Source of the DNA: Deltaproteobacteria bacterium
GTDB lineage: Bacteria; Desulfobacterota; Desulfomonilia; Desulfomonilales; Desulfomonilaceae
Assembly: GCA_016875095.1 (NCBI GenBank)
Contig: VGSG01000039.1
Span: 1 to 36,997 of the forward strand
Length of the DNA stretch: 36,997 nt
Reading direction: 5' to 3'
Translations under genes and position numbers: made by a program
Part shown: positions 25,313-32,338 of the stretch, in pieces
Numbering within the stretch: the first letter of the stretch is position 1
Layout of the letters: every line of letters begins with the position of its first letter
Notes under the pieces: model-generated
Databases searched by the model: none
Told to the model about the DNA's origin: nothing
Seen by the model: only the letters and a program-made list of their open reading frames with translations

Positions 25313-25341
25313 TTGTGTCCGCTGCATATCTGATTTATGTT
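25313..25341 (+). promoter_or_regulatory. possible promoter of etfBA
   Basis: TTGTGT (25313-25318), 17-base spacer, TATGTT (25336-25341). The boxes are weak but correctly spaced, and they start eleven bases after the palindrome, so repressor binding there could affect both directions. Confidence 0.4.
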
Positions 25342-25407
25342 ACGTCGCAGGTCCGGGGCGCATCGAAGGATCGGCGCTCTGCGATCGAGTTGGGAAAGAA
25401 AATACCC

Positions 25408-26208
25408 ATGAAACTTCTCGCTTGCGTGAAACCCGTTGTGGATTTGGAGACAATGAGCGGTCCTCATTACTTGGGGTCAGGCGCCTCCAGCGGTGGGACG
25501 ACGTGTTATCGGATCAACCATTTCGATGAGTTTGCGCTCGAAGAAGGCCTCCGCATTAAGGAAGCCTTTCCCGGAACAACTCTGGACGTCATCACGGTTG
25601 CGCCTCAGAGCGCAGGATCTGCGCTCACCCGGGGGCTGGGCATGGGCGCGGACCGCGCCATTCACATTCTTTTGGAACAGGAGGGGTACGTGAGCCCCTC
25701 GGTGGTCGCGCGCCTTATAGCCCGCCGGGTGGAAGGCTCAGGCTATGATCTGATCCTCGCGGGGGTCATGTCTGAAGACGACATGCACGCTCAGGTAGGA
25801 CCCATGATTGCGGAACTGCTCTCCATGCCGGTCGCGACTGCCGTATTACACCAAACCCCTATTGATGAGGGAAGAGCGGTCTATGTGGAACGCGAAATCG
25901 AAGGTGGCGAACGAGAAGTTCTGGAACTCCTCCTTCCAGCCGTGCTGACGGTGCAGACAGGCATCAATCGACCGCGTTACCCTTCTCTGTCCAAGTGCCT
26001 GCGAGCCAAGAAAGAGCTGCCTGAGACCATCCACGCGGCCGCGCAACCGGCTATAGCCCCGACCGAGACTCTCCTCCGGGTGACTGAGCCACGAAAACTC
26101 AGGGCAGGCTTGAGACTTGAGGGCGCGGCGGAAGAGAAGGCCGCCAGCTTATTGGCGATCCTGCGCGAAAAGGCCCTGATTCCCGAGGCGCGTCATGCGC
26201 AACCGTAG
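25408..26208 (+). CDS. etfB: electron-transfer flavoprotein, beta subunit
   Basis: Small subunit of the FAD/AMP-containing protein that takes electrons from acyl-CoA dehydrogenases. The ATG at 25408 begins the typical MKLLACVKPVVD; the frame runs further upstream without coding character. The 266 residues include NHFDEFALEEGLRIKEA, the nucleotide-side TVAPQSAGSALTRGLGMGADRA, and VEREIEGGEREVLELLLPAVLTVQTGINRPRYPSL, the recognition-loop region. GGGAAAG upstream is a modest ribosome binding site. It overlaps etfA by 14 bases and lies divergent to the acyl-CoA dehydrogenase operon. Confidence 0.93.
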   Translation: MKLLACVKPVVDLETMSGPHYLGSGASSGGTTCYRINHFDEFALEEGLRIKEAFPGTTLDVITVAPQSAGSALTRGLGMGADRAIHILLEQEGYVSPSVVARLIARRVEGSGYDLILAGVMSEDDMHAQVGPMIAELLSMPVATAVLHQTPIDEGRAVYVEREIEGGEREVLELLLPAVLTVQTGINRPRYPSLSKCLRAKKELPETIHAAAQPAIAPTETLLRVTEPRKLRAGLRLEGAAEEKAASLLAILREKALIPEARHAQP

Positions 26209-27205
26209 TATCCTCGCGGTCGCCGAGCACGCGCAGGGCAGAGTCAAGCCCTCGGGTTATGAGGTCATCGCTTGCGCGCTCCGGCTGGAGAGCTTTCGTC
26301 AGCTTCGCGTCCTCGTCGTTCTTATAGGGGACCAGCCTGAGGCGCCCGCGCGGGAGATTTTCCAGAGGACCGGCCTAGATGTCATAGCGGTTCAGACCCC
26401 CGGCCTCGCTTCGTACAACGGCGAGGCGCATAGGGCCATCTTAACCGACCTCATTGCTGAATTGGACCCCGCCTGCCTGTGCGCGGCGCACTCGTCACAA
26501 GGCGCGGACTTTGCTCCGGGGCTCGCCGCGCGAGTCGGCGCGGCGTGTATAACCGCGGTGGAACGGATATCCGTTGATTCAGACTGCGTGATCTTCGCCC
26601 GCGGCGCATCCGGAGGGAAGCTCGTTGCAGAGCTGGCCGCCACAACACGGCTTGCGGTGATTACCGTTCAACCCGGGGCGTTCAGCGCCGACGTCGACAG
26701 GCGCTATCCCCAGGGCTCGATTGAATTTCGCACGGTGAACTTTGAACCGCATCGCTCGCGCGCGCTCGGATTCAAGCCGGGCGCCACCTGTGACAAAGGC
26801 CTCTCAGAAGCGAGAGTTATTGTGGCTGCGGGGCGAGGGATCGGCAAACAGGAAAATCTGAGCCTCGTACAGGATCTCGCGGCTGCTTTTCCCCGTTCAG
26901 CGATCGGGGGATCACGGCCGGTCTGCGACATGGGATGGCTGGAGTATAAGAGCCAAATAGGGCTCACCGGCGCCACGGTTTCGCCCCAGCTTTATATTGC
27001 CTGCGGAATATCCGGAAGCGCGCAGCATGTGGCGGGGATACGAGACGCGGGCTTTGTGGTCGCGATCAATTCGGATCCGAACGCGGCCATTTTCAACGTG
27101 GCCGACCTCTGCATCGTGGAAGATCTTACCACCTTTATTCCTACATTCCTGGCCGAGCTCCACAGAGCGTCGGAAACGCCGACGTCAAAAGAGAATGGCC
27201 GGTAG
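26195..27205 (+). CDS. etfA: electron-transfer flavoprotein, alpha subunit
   Basis: Large, FAD-binding subunit, 336 residues. The ATG at 26195 lies inside the end of etfB, with GAGG six bases before it. The N-terminal domain begins RSILAVAEHAQGRVKPSGYEVIACAL. The C-terminal FAD domain has ARVIVAAGRGIGKQENLSLVQDLAAAF, ASRPVCDMGW-like GGSRPVCDMGWLEYKSQIGLTGATVSPQLYIACGISGSAQHVAGI and INSDPNAAIFNVADLCIVEDL. There is no additional ferredoxin domain, so it is the simple, non-fused form. It probably serves the two acyl-CoA dehydrogenases in this window and others elsewhere. Confidence 0.94.
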   Translation: MRNRSILAVAEHAQGRVKPSGYEVIACALRLESFRQLRVLVVLIGDQPEAPAREIFQRTGLDVIAVQTPGLASYNGEAHRAILTDLIAELDPACLCAAHSSQGADFAPGLAARVGAACITAVERISVDSDCVIFARGASGGKLVAELAATTRLAVITVQPGAFSADVDRRYPQGSIEFRTVNFEPHRSRALGFKPGATCDKGLSEARVIVAAGRGIGKQENLSLVQDLAAAFPRSAIGGSRPVCDMGWLEYKSQIGLTGATVSPQLYIACGISGSAQHVAGIRDAGFVVAINSDPNAAIFNVADLCIVEDLTTFIPTFLAELHRASETPTSKENGR

Positions 27206-27224
27206 GAACCTTCCCGACCGGCCA
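27196..27224. terminator. hairpin at the end of etfA
   Basis: TGGCCGGT, 13-base loop, ACCGGCCA: a perfect 8-bp stem overlapping the etfA stop codon, between two convergent genes. No T-run is present on either side. Confidence 0.4.
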
Positions 27225-27255
27225 CCGCTCGAACGGAACTGTTGGCGGACGACTT

Positions 27256-27435
27256 TCAGAAGTCGTCCAGATCCACGGCCAACTCGTCTTCCACAAAGGG
27301 GTCATCCATTTCCAAGGAAGACAGGAACTCCACAGAACGGCCCTCCAGGGGATCTTCGAAGTCCGCCAAGGCGTCGGCCAGGGATTCGTCGTGCATCTTT
27401 CCGAGGTAGTATTCCAGGTTGTGTGAATGAGGCAT
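27256..27435 (-). CDS. small acidic protein, function unknown
   Basis: A 59-residue protein with excellent start signals: GGAGGAG five bases before the ATG at 27435 and a consensus -35 box upstream. It has 18 Asp/Glu against two Lys/Arg and three His. Acidic clusters (FEDPLEGR, MDDPFVEDELAVDLDDF) fill the C-terminal two thirds, and there is no signal peptide, Cys or hydrophobic segment. I recognise no family. It is a stand-alone gene converging on etfA. It might be a DNA-mimic-like, chaperone-like or metal-binding small protein, but nothing in the sequence decides between these. Confidence 0.65.
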   Translation of the reverse strand: MPHSHNLEYYLGKMHDESLADALADFEDPLEGRSVEFLSSLEMDDPFVEDELAVDLDDF

Positions 27436-27485
27436 GCGGGCTCCTCCGACACGGAGTGGATGGCGTTGCATTGCAACCAAAAATT

Positions 27486-27514
27486 ACTAAAACATACCAA
27501 GAGGATATTGTCAA
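27486..27514 (-). promoter_or_regulatory. promoter of the small acidic protein gene
   Basis: Minus strand: TTGACA (27509-27514), 17-base spacer, TTTAGT (27486-27491), in an AT-rich block. It predicts a leader of about 45 bases. Confidence 0.55.
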
Positions 27515-27606
27515 TACTTAAAGTAATGCTTGAATAAAAAAACAGGCCCCTCCTCCCATCCTCTTGAAAAACCTCTCTTTTCCTCTTGTGTATCCCGGTG
27601 AATACC

Positions 27607-28152
27607 CTATACCGCGGTATCCGGTCCCTCGAAGACAGGCGAAACCAATTCGCTGAAATTGCGGGCATAATCCTGGTATCTGGCCAGGTTTGCCTGATGC
27701 GTGGCTCTATCTTCTTCGCCGGCTTCACGGGTAGGACGTGCGGGTATTCCCACAGCCACCCGATTGGCGGGAATAATGGTCCCAGGGGCTACCACAGCGC
27801 CCGCGGCCACAATCGCGCCGTGTTCCACCACCGCGCCGTCCAGGACGAGCGCGCCGATACCCACCAGCACGTCGTCGTGTATGGCGCAGCCGTGAAGCGC
27901 GGCCCGGTGACCCACGACCACGCGGTTCCCAAGGCGCAGAGGCCAGCGCCGGAAGGTCACGTGAAGCATGCAATGGTCCTGAATATTGGTCTCCTGACCT
28001 ATGGTTATAGAGTTCACATCTCCTCGCGCCACGGTGTAGAACCACAGATTGGAGTTGTCACCGATTTCCACGTCACCCAGAAGGATGACTCCGGGCGCCA
28101 GGAAGACGTTCTTGCCCAGTTTGGGCCTCATTCCTTTGTATTCGTAAATCAT
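27607..28152 (-). CDS. gamma-carbonic anhydrase family protein (left-handed beta-helix)
   Basis: Trimeric hexapeptide-repeat protein of 181 residues related to gamma-carbonic anhydrases and YrdA/PaaY. The repeats run from about residue 12 to 140 (GVILLGDVEIGDNSNLWFYTVARGDV, ITIGQETNIQDH, RVVVGHRAALHGCAIHDDVLVGIGALVLDGAVVEHGAIVAAGAVVAPGTIIP). The three zinc-binding His are seen at 64, 82 and 87. Arg and Asp of the RGD turn are also present. Whether it hydrates CO2 or acts as a thioesterase-like or transferase protein is unclear in this family. The Shine-Dalgarno is weak. Confidence 0.88.
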   Translation of the reverse strand: MIYEYKGMRPKLGKNVFLAPGVILLGDVEIGDNSNLWFYTVARGDVNSITIGQETNIQDHCMLHVTFRRWPLRLGNRVVVGHRAALHGCAIHDDVLVGIGALVLDGAVVEHGAIVAAGAVVAPGTIIPANRVAVGIPARPTREAGEEDRATHQANLARYQDYARNFSELVSPVFEGPDTAV

Positions 28153-28219
28153 GGGACCGCTTTCGGATGGAGAACGAGTCTTGGGGATACCCTCTGAATG
28201 GCCCCTAGACGGCCACCGG

Positions 28220-29443
28220 TCACGTCAAATCGTTTCCCCTGGCCAGCACGGATTGAAAGAGCTCGGAAGAAACGGATCGCGTGCGTGGAGGATTGAAATT
28301 CACGTCCATCGCGCGTATTTCTTCAAGAGTGACGGCTCTCTTGAGAGGTCGATACCAACAAAACCGGATAACGAGAACCTTACCCATTCTCGGACCTGAC
28401 GTGGCGGCGTGTTCCCTCACGTCCGCCGGATCGAACTCGCCGATCTCTCGGAGACGAGCAATGAGGTTTTCCGGCTCATCCAGACTCCAGTCCTCCACGC
28501 GGCCTGAACCCACGGCCCCGGTCCCGTTGACGTAGAAGAGGAGAGGGAGCCCTTTGCGGAGCGTTTTCAGGCCGACCGGATGGCTGTACGTGAGATTATG
28601 GCGTCGGAGCGGCCTTTGCCACCCGCGAATGCTTCCCTGAAAGAGACTGTTCTGTCGAGCATCTCCGCTGGGAAGATCCACGAGCGCGCGGGCCCGTTTC
28701 TTTTCCATGAAGAGCAGGAGAGGCCTCTCGGCCGGTGAGTATATCCTCATCGGGAAGAATAGCTCCTCCAACTCGTGCCGTTCGATGACCCTGGCCGGAG
28801 GGTGGACCAGGATCTCTGAGCCGCTGGTAGTGATACGGTGCCAAGGGCTGAAGATGAACGGCCGCGTGAACTCCTGCCTGACCCGGTAACGGAAGCCACC
28901 CTCCTCGGTGAGCGCTTCGTACCCGCTGGAGATCATGAATTCCATCAGGAAGGCCATGAGTTCTCTCTGGGGAACCGTGCGATAAAGGAAGTGCTTACTG
29001 AGTTTCAGGAGCGGTTTCTGGCTGACGCTCCAGCCCGAGGACATGCCTTCGTAGAGGAAGCCGCACATCTTTAGCAGCGGCACGAGATCTGCGCTCATGG
29101 GCTCGGGCACGTCCACCGTGACGCGGGAGACACCCATTTCGGACCAGTCGAGGATCTCCTCATGGAGTAGGCGGCGCTCCAGGTCCTGATCCGGAGGGCC
29201 TCCGCTGCCGAACCCCAGCAATCGCACTTCACTGGAACCCTCCCGCGTCCAGAGCGAGACCGCGCGGATGGTCTTTTCATCCTCGACGACCCGGCATGAT
29301 GTGGGGTCATGAGGCTGATTCCGGATTGTTTCTTCGAGGTCCCCGTTGAGAAGCGTCCCTTCCTGTAACCATCCGGAAAGGATCTTCTTGATGGCCGATG
29401 TGTCCTTGCTGCGAGCCTCTCTCAGCATCAATGGAGCGGTCAT
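28220..29443 (-). CDS. GNAT-like N-terminal domain fused to a PUA/ASCH-like C-terminal domain
   Basis: A 407-residue protein. Residues 1-140 look like a divergent GNAT acetyltransferase: MLREARSKDTSAIKKILSGW, then VRLLGFGSG, LLHEEILDWSEMGVSRVTVDVPE and LLKMCGFLYEGM. A middle part (about 150-260) is unassigned. The C-terminal 130 residues resemble PUA-like (ASCH/EVE) RNA-binding domains, from RRHNLTYSHPVGLKTLRKGLPLLFYVNGTGAVGSGRVEDWSLDEPENLIARL to RFCWYRPLKRAVTLEEIRAM. Similar GNAT-ASCH proteins occur in defence or toxin-antitoxin contexts. No clear Shine-Dalgarno is visible. Fold assignments are by eye and the function is unknown. Confidence 0.6.
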   Translation of the reverse strand: MTAPLMLREARSKDTSAIKKILSGWLQEGTLLNGDLEETIRNQPHDPTSCRVVEDEKTIRAVSLWTREGSSEVRLLGFGSGGPPDQDLERRLLHEEILDWSEMGVSRVTVDVPEPMSADLVPLLKMCGFLYEGMSSGWSVSQKPLLKLSKHFLYRTVPQRELMAFLMEFMISSGYEALTEEGGFRYRVRQEFTRPFIFSPWHRITTSGSEILVHPPARVIERHELEELFFPMRIYSPAERPLLLFMEKKRARALVDLPSGDARQNSLFQGSIRGWQRPLRRHNLTYSHPVGLKTLRKGLPLLFYVNGTGAVGSGRVEDWSLDEPENLIARLREIGEFDPADVREHAATSGPRMGKVLVIRFCWYRPLKRAVTLEEIRAMDVNFNPPRTRSVSSELFQSVLARGNDLT

Positions 29444-29493
29444 GTTTCCGAAGCTGTAGAGTCAGACGTAAAGGAATCATTATTTCAACAGCG

Positions 29494-29521
29494 TTGAGAA
29501 AAGGGAGACGGAGATCATAAT
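29494..29521 (+). promoter_or_regulatory. possible promoter of the rfbD-like gene
   Basis: TTGAGA (29494-29499), 16-base spacer, CATAAT (29516-29521), about 130 bases before the start codon. Good -10, fair -35. Confidence 0.4.
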
Positions 29522-29650
29522 ATGGGAAAAGGTTCACGAACTCAACCGTTAATACGAATGCGCCCTCAAGCAATCGGATTCCGGCCGGCCTGTGCTACTA
29601 TCTCGTTCTGTTGAGAGAGCATCCGCGTGAGACGTCTTGGGGAGAAGAAT

Positions 29651-30538
29651 GTGAAGCATTTTCGAGATCCGTGGCTCGTCATCGGGGCAAGAGGGATGTT
29701 GGGGACCGATCTGATGGTTACCCTTAACCAGGCCGACATAGACGCGGTCGGATTGGACGTGGATGATCTGGACATAACCCAAGATGGGCTCGTCCAGCGC
29801 GTGATGGATCGGTATCGACCGGGGCTCGTGATCAACGTGGCAGCCTTCACGGACGTGGACGCGTGCGAGACCAGGCAGGAGGAGGTTTTCCGCGTGAACG
29901 CCCGAGGCCCGGAGAACCTGGCCAGGGCCTGCCGCTTTACGGACTCGTTCTTGCTCCATATGAGCACGGACTACGTGTTCGACGGCCGCTTGGGCAGGCA
30001 GTGCCACGAGGATGATCCCATGCGCCCGCTTGGAACCTACGGCAAATCCAAAGCGATCGGGGAACAGTTGGTGCGAGCTAATCTCCCGGACAGTCACTGC
30101 ATCCTCAGGACCCAATGGTTGTTCGGACTCCACGGGAAGAATTTTGTCGAGGCAATCTTGGCTCTTGCCGAGACGCGGGATCACTTGAAGGTGGTGAACG
30201 ACCAACACGGCCGCCCTACCTACAGCCTCGATCTGGCCAAGGCCATTCTGGAGATTTGTGAACGCGGCTTCGTAGGTGTCCTCCACGTCGCGAATGACGG
30301 GGAAGCGACGTGGCACGACTTCGCACGCAAGATCTTGGAACTCTCGAAGATCGACCACGTTCGGGTGGAATCCCAGACCACGGAAGAACTTGCTCGACCC
30401 GCGCCTCGACCCGCGTATTCGGTGCTGAACATTTCACGCTTTGTTGAACTCGTGGGCTCTCCGCTCAGACACTGGGAAGAGGCCCTTGCCGCATACCTCG
30501 ATTCCAGACCCCGAAAGGGTCATGGGTTCAAGCGGTAG
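29651..30538 (+). CDS. rfbD: dTDP-4-dehydrorhamnose reductase (RfbD family)
   Basis: NAD(P)H-dependent reductase for the last step of dTDP-L-rhamnose synthesis, or a close relative acting on another nucleotide sugar. The start is GTG 29651 with GGGGAG six bases upstream; the frame opens at 29627 from another GTG without support. The 295 residues show the dinucleotide motif GARGMLGTDL, INVAAFTDVDACET, HMSTDYVFDG, the catalytic YGKSKAIGE and RTQWLFGLHGKNFVEAI. The end has RPAYSVLNISRF. No rfbA, rfbB or rfbC lies beside it, so pathway context is missing in the window. Confidence 0.88.
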   Translation: MKHFRDPWLVIGARGMLGTDLMVTLNQADIDAVGLDVDDLDITQDGLVQRVMDRYRPGLVINVAAFTDVDACETRQEEVFRVNARGPENLARACRFTDSFLLHMSTDYVFDGRLGRQCHEDDPMRPLGTYGKSKAIGEQLVRANLPDSHCILRTQWLFGLHGKNFVEAILALAETRDHLKVVNDQHGRPTYSLDLAKAILEICERGFVGVLHVANDGEATWHDFARKILELSKIDHVRVESQTTEELARPAPRPAYSVLNISRFVELVGSPLRHWEEALAAYLDSRPRKGHGFKR

Positions 30539-31061
30539 CCGCGGCCCGATCCTCCCAACAGCTCTTCCCACCCTCTCCCGATGTAGGGACCGATCTGGTA
30601 TGGTACAAAGATTCGTTGCAACAGCCTCGACAGGCATGTTGTTTCCTTAATCAACGGTCCCGCTTGAGGGCGCGTGGTTGGTCGGAGGGCGGCAATTCCG
30701 CGGTTTGCGATATTTAAATTGAATTATATTCAGGAGTTGTTTTTTAACAGTGAATCGATTTTTGCTGTAAGGTGGAACAAGAGCGCGCCTCGGCTGTCTT
30801 ACTGATCATAAATTACGTTATTTTATCTTTAGTTTCACCATATAAGCCAACGAGGTTAAAGTCAAAAAGAGCTTGACAACATAACTTGTTGGTTCTATAG
30901 GAGTCATGCAGAAGACCGGATGCGAGGACAGCTCAAACCGGCCACCGGCGCAGTCGCGCGCCCGGCCACGGAATCGGACCGCCGCCACCCCAGGATTGCA
31001 CGGTCCGCCGCACCAGGCGTCGCCTCTGCAACGACCCCGAATGAACGCTGGGGACGCCTAA
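30539..31061. other. 523-base region upstream of the dcw cluster
   Basis: No gene is visible. Between about 30700 and 30900 it is distinctly AT-rich compared with the rest of the window, and it ends in a strong promoter. From 30908 a GC-rich leader of about 155 bases leads to rsmH. I see no mraZ reading frame and none of the repeated TGGG boxes of MraZ binding sites. Confidence 0.55.
30873..30901 (+). promoter_or_regulatory. strong promoter of the dcw cluster
   Basis: TTGACA (30873-30878), exactly 17 bases, TATAGG (30896-30901), following a long AT-rich tract that could act as an UP element. It is the best-matching promoter in the window. Confidence 0.65.
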
Positions 31062-31946
31062 TTGCATGTGCCTGTTCTGCTCAACGAGATGCTTCAGCTC
31101 CTCAAACCGCGAGCAGGAGGCGTCTATCTGGACGGCGCCCTGGGCGCGGGCGGGTATTCGGAAGCGATCCTTACGGCATCGGGTCCTGACGGGGTCGTGG
31201 TGGGGTTGGACTTGGACCCGGACGCGGTGCGACGAGCCCGTGCGAGGCTGGCTCTCTTTGGCGAGCGTTTTCGAGCTGTCCAGGGCGGTTTTCAGGATGC
31301 CCCGGAAATCCTTCGCCGCTTTGGGATCCATCATATAGACGGAGCGGTTCTGGACCTGGGGCTCTCGTCCGAGCAGCTTGAAGCTGCCGAGAGAGGTTTC
31401 AGTTTTCTCCGGAGCGGCCCTCTTGACATGAGGTTCGACCCGGGGGCGCCGGAGAGTCTGGCAGACCTTCTGGATCGGATCCCAGAGGAAGAACTGGCGA
31501 GGATGATAGCCATGTATGGGCAGGAGAAGCGCAGCAGAAGAATTGCTCGGGCGATTCTTTCCGCGCGCGTCCGCGGAGAGCTGACTACCACGGAGGACCT
31601 CGCGCGGGTGATCGCGAGAAGCGTGAAGTTCGGTTCCGGAAGGATTCATCCTGCCACGAGAACCTTCCAGGCTTTGCGCATAGCGGTGAATCGCGAATTG
31701 GAGAACCTGGAGCGAGCTCTGGAAGAGATCCCGGACCTGCTCAATCCCGGTGGTCGTTTTTGCGTGCTGTCCTATCACTCCCTTGAGGATAGGAGGGTAA
31801 AACATTCGTTCAGGGACAAGGCCTCACCGAATCGGTCCAAGTGGCTCTTGGTCACGAAGAAGCCTATCAGGTCTCCGGAAGAGGAGATCCGGGCAAACCC
31901 ACGGGCCAGATCCGCGCGCTTGAGAGCGCTGGAGGCGGTCAGATGA
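31062..31946 (+). CDS. rsmH: 16S rRNA (cytosine1402-N4)-methyltransferase
   Basis: SAM-dependent methyltransferase that modifies C1402 in the ribosomal decoding centre. The 294 residues begin with the typical HVPVLLNEMLQLLKP. The start codon is TTG, directly after an in-frame TAA, so no earlier start is possible; GGGGA lies about nine bases upstream. SAM-binding signatures are YLDGALGAGGYSEAIL and GLDLDPDAVRRAR, then the central GAVLDLGLSSEQLE, GPLDMRFDP and FQALRIAVNRELENLE, and LSYHSLEDRRVKHSFR. The stop overlaps the ftsL start (ATGA). It is first in the division cluster. Confidence 0.95.
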   Translation: MHVPVLLNEMLQLLKPRAGGVYLDGALGAGGYSEAILTASGPDGVVVGLDLDPDAVRRARARLALFGERFRAVQGGFQDAPEILRRFGIHHIDGAVLDLGLSSEQLEAAERGFSFLRSGPLDMRFDPGAPESLADLLDRIPEEELARMIAMYGQEKRSRRIARAILSARVRGELTTTEDLARVIARSVKFGSGRIHPATRTFQALRIAVNRELENLERALEEIPDLLNPGGRFCVLSYHSLEDRRVKHSFRDKASPNRSKWLLVTKKPIRSPEEEIRANPRARSARLRALEAVR

Positions 31947-32338
31947 CCAACGGGCTCCGTGCACGCTTTTCCGGAATGGTTTCGGAGCGTCACTCCGGGG
32001 GACTCCGACGAAACCTTATTTCTGCGATGAAGAAGCTGATTCCGCTGGAGGATCGGAGCGGGCGGGGCTTCAATCGAGCGAGCGCGATTCTCGCTTCCGC
32101 GTTGGTGCTTTGGTTACTGTGCATGGGGCTTTTCTACGTTTGGACGAGAATGCAACTAGTCGAGCTCGGCTATGAGATAGCGGCTCTGGAAAAGAAAAAC
32201 GAGGAACTCAAGAAAAGGCAGAGGGAGCTTTCCGTTGAGATGGCTTCCCTCCAGTCGCCCTCGGAATTGGAGAAGCAGGCCCGGAAGCGGGCAGGTCTCG
32301 TATTTCCGGCCGTGGGCAGGGTCGTGCATGTTCCGTAG
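31943..32338 (+). CDS. ftsL: cell division protein FtsL
   Basis: Bitopic divisome protein, 131 residues. GGAGG (31931-31935) lies seven bases before the ATG at 31943, which overlaps the rsmH stop by four bases. It has an N-terminal cytoplasmic tail of about 47 residues, one transmembrane helix (AILASALVLWLLCMGLFYVW), then a coiled-coil (LVELGYEIAALEKKNEELKKRQRELSVEMASL) and a short conserved end. Identification rests on this layout and position between rsmH and ftsI, as sequence conservation in FtsL is low. It acts with FtsB and FtsQ to control septal peptidoglycan synthesis. Confidence 0.9.
   Translation: MTNGLRARFSGMVSERHSGGLRRNLISAMKKLIPLEDRSGRGFNRASAILASALVLWLLCMGLFYVWTRMQLVELGYEIAALEKKNEELKKRQRELSVEMASLQSPSELEKQARKRAGLVFPAVGRVVHVP

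Noticed and set aside
30920-31189. An 89-codon frame in front of rsmH, tested as a possible mraZ
   Set aside because: Composition is Arg/Ala-rich with none of the MraZ sequence motifs, and it overlaps the rsmH start in another frame.
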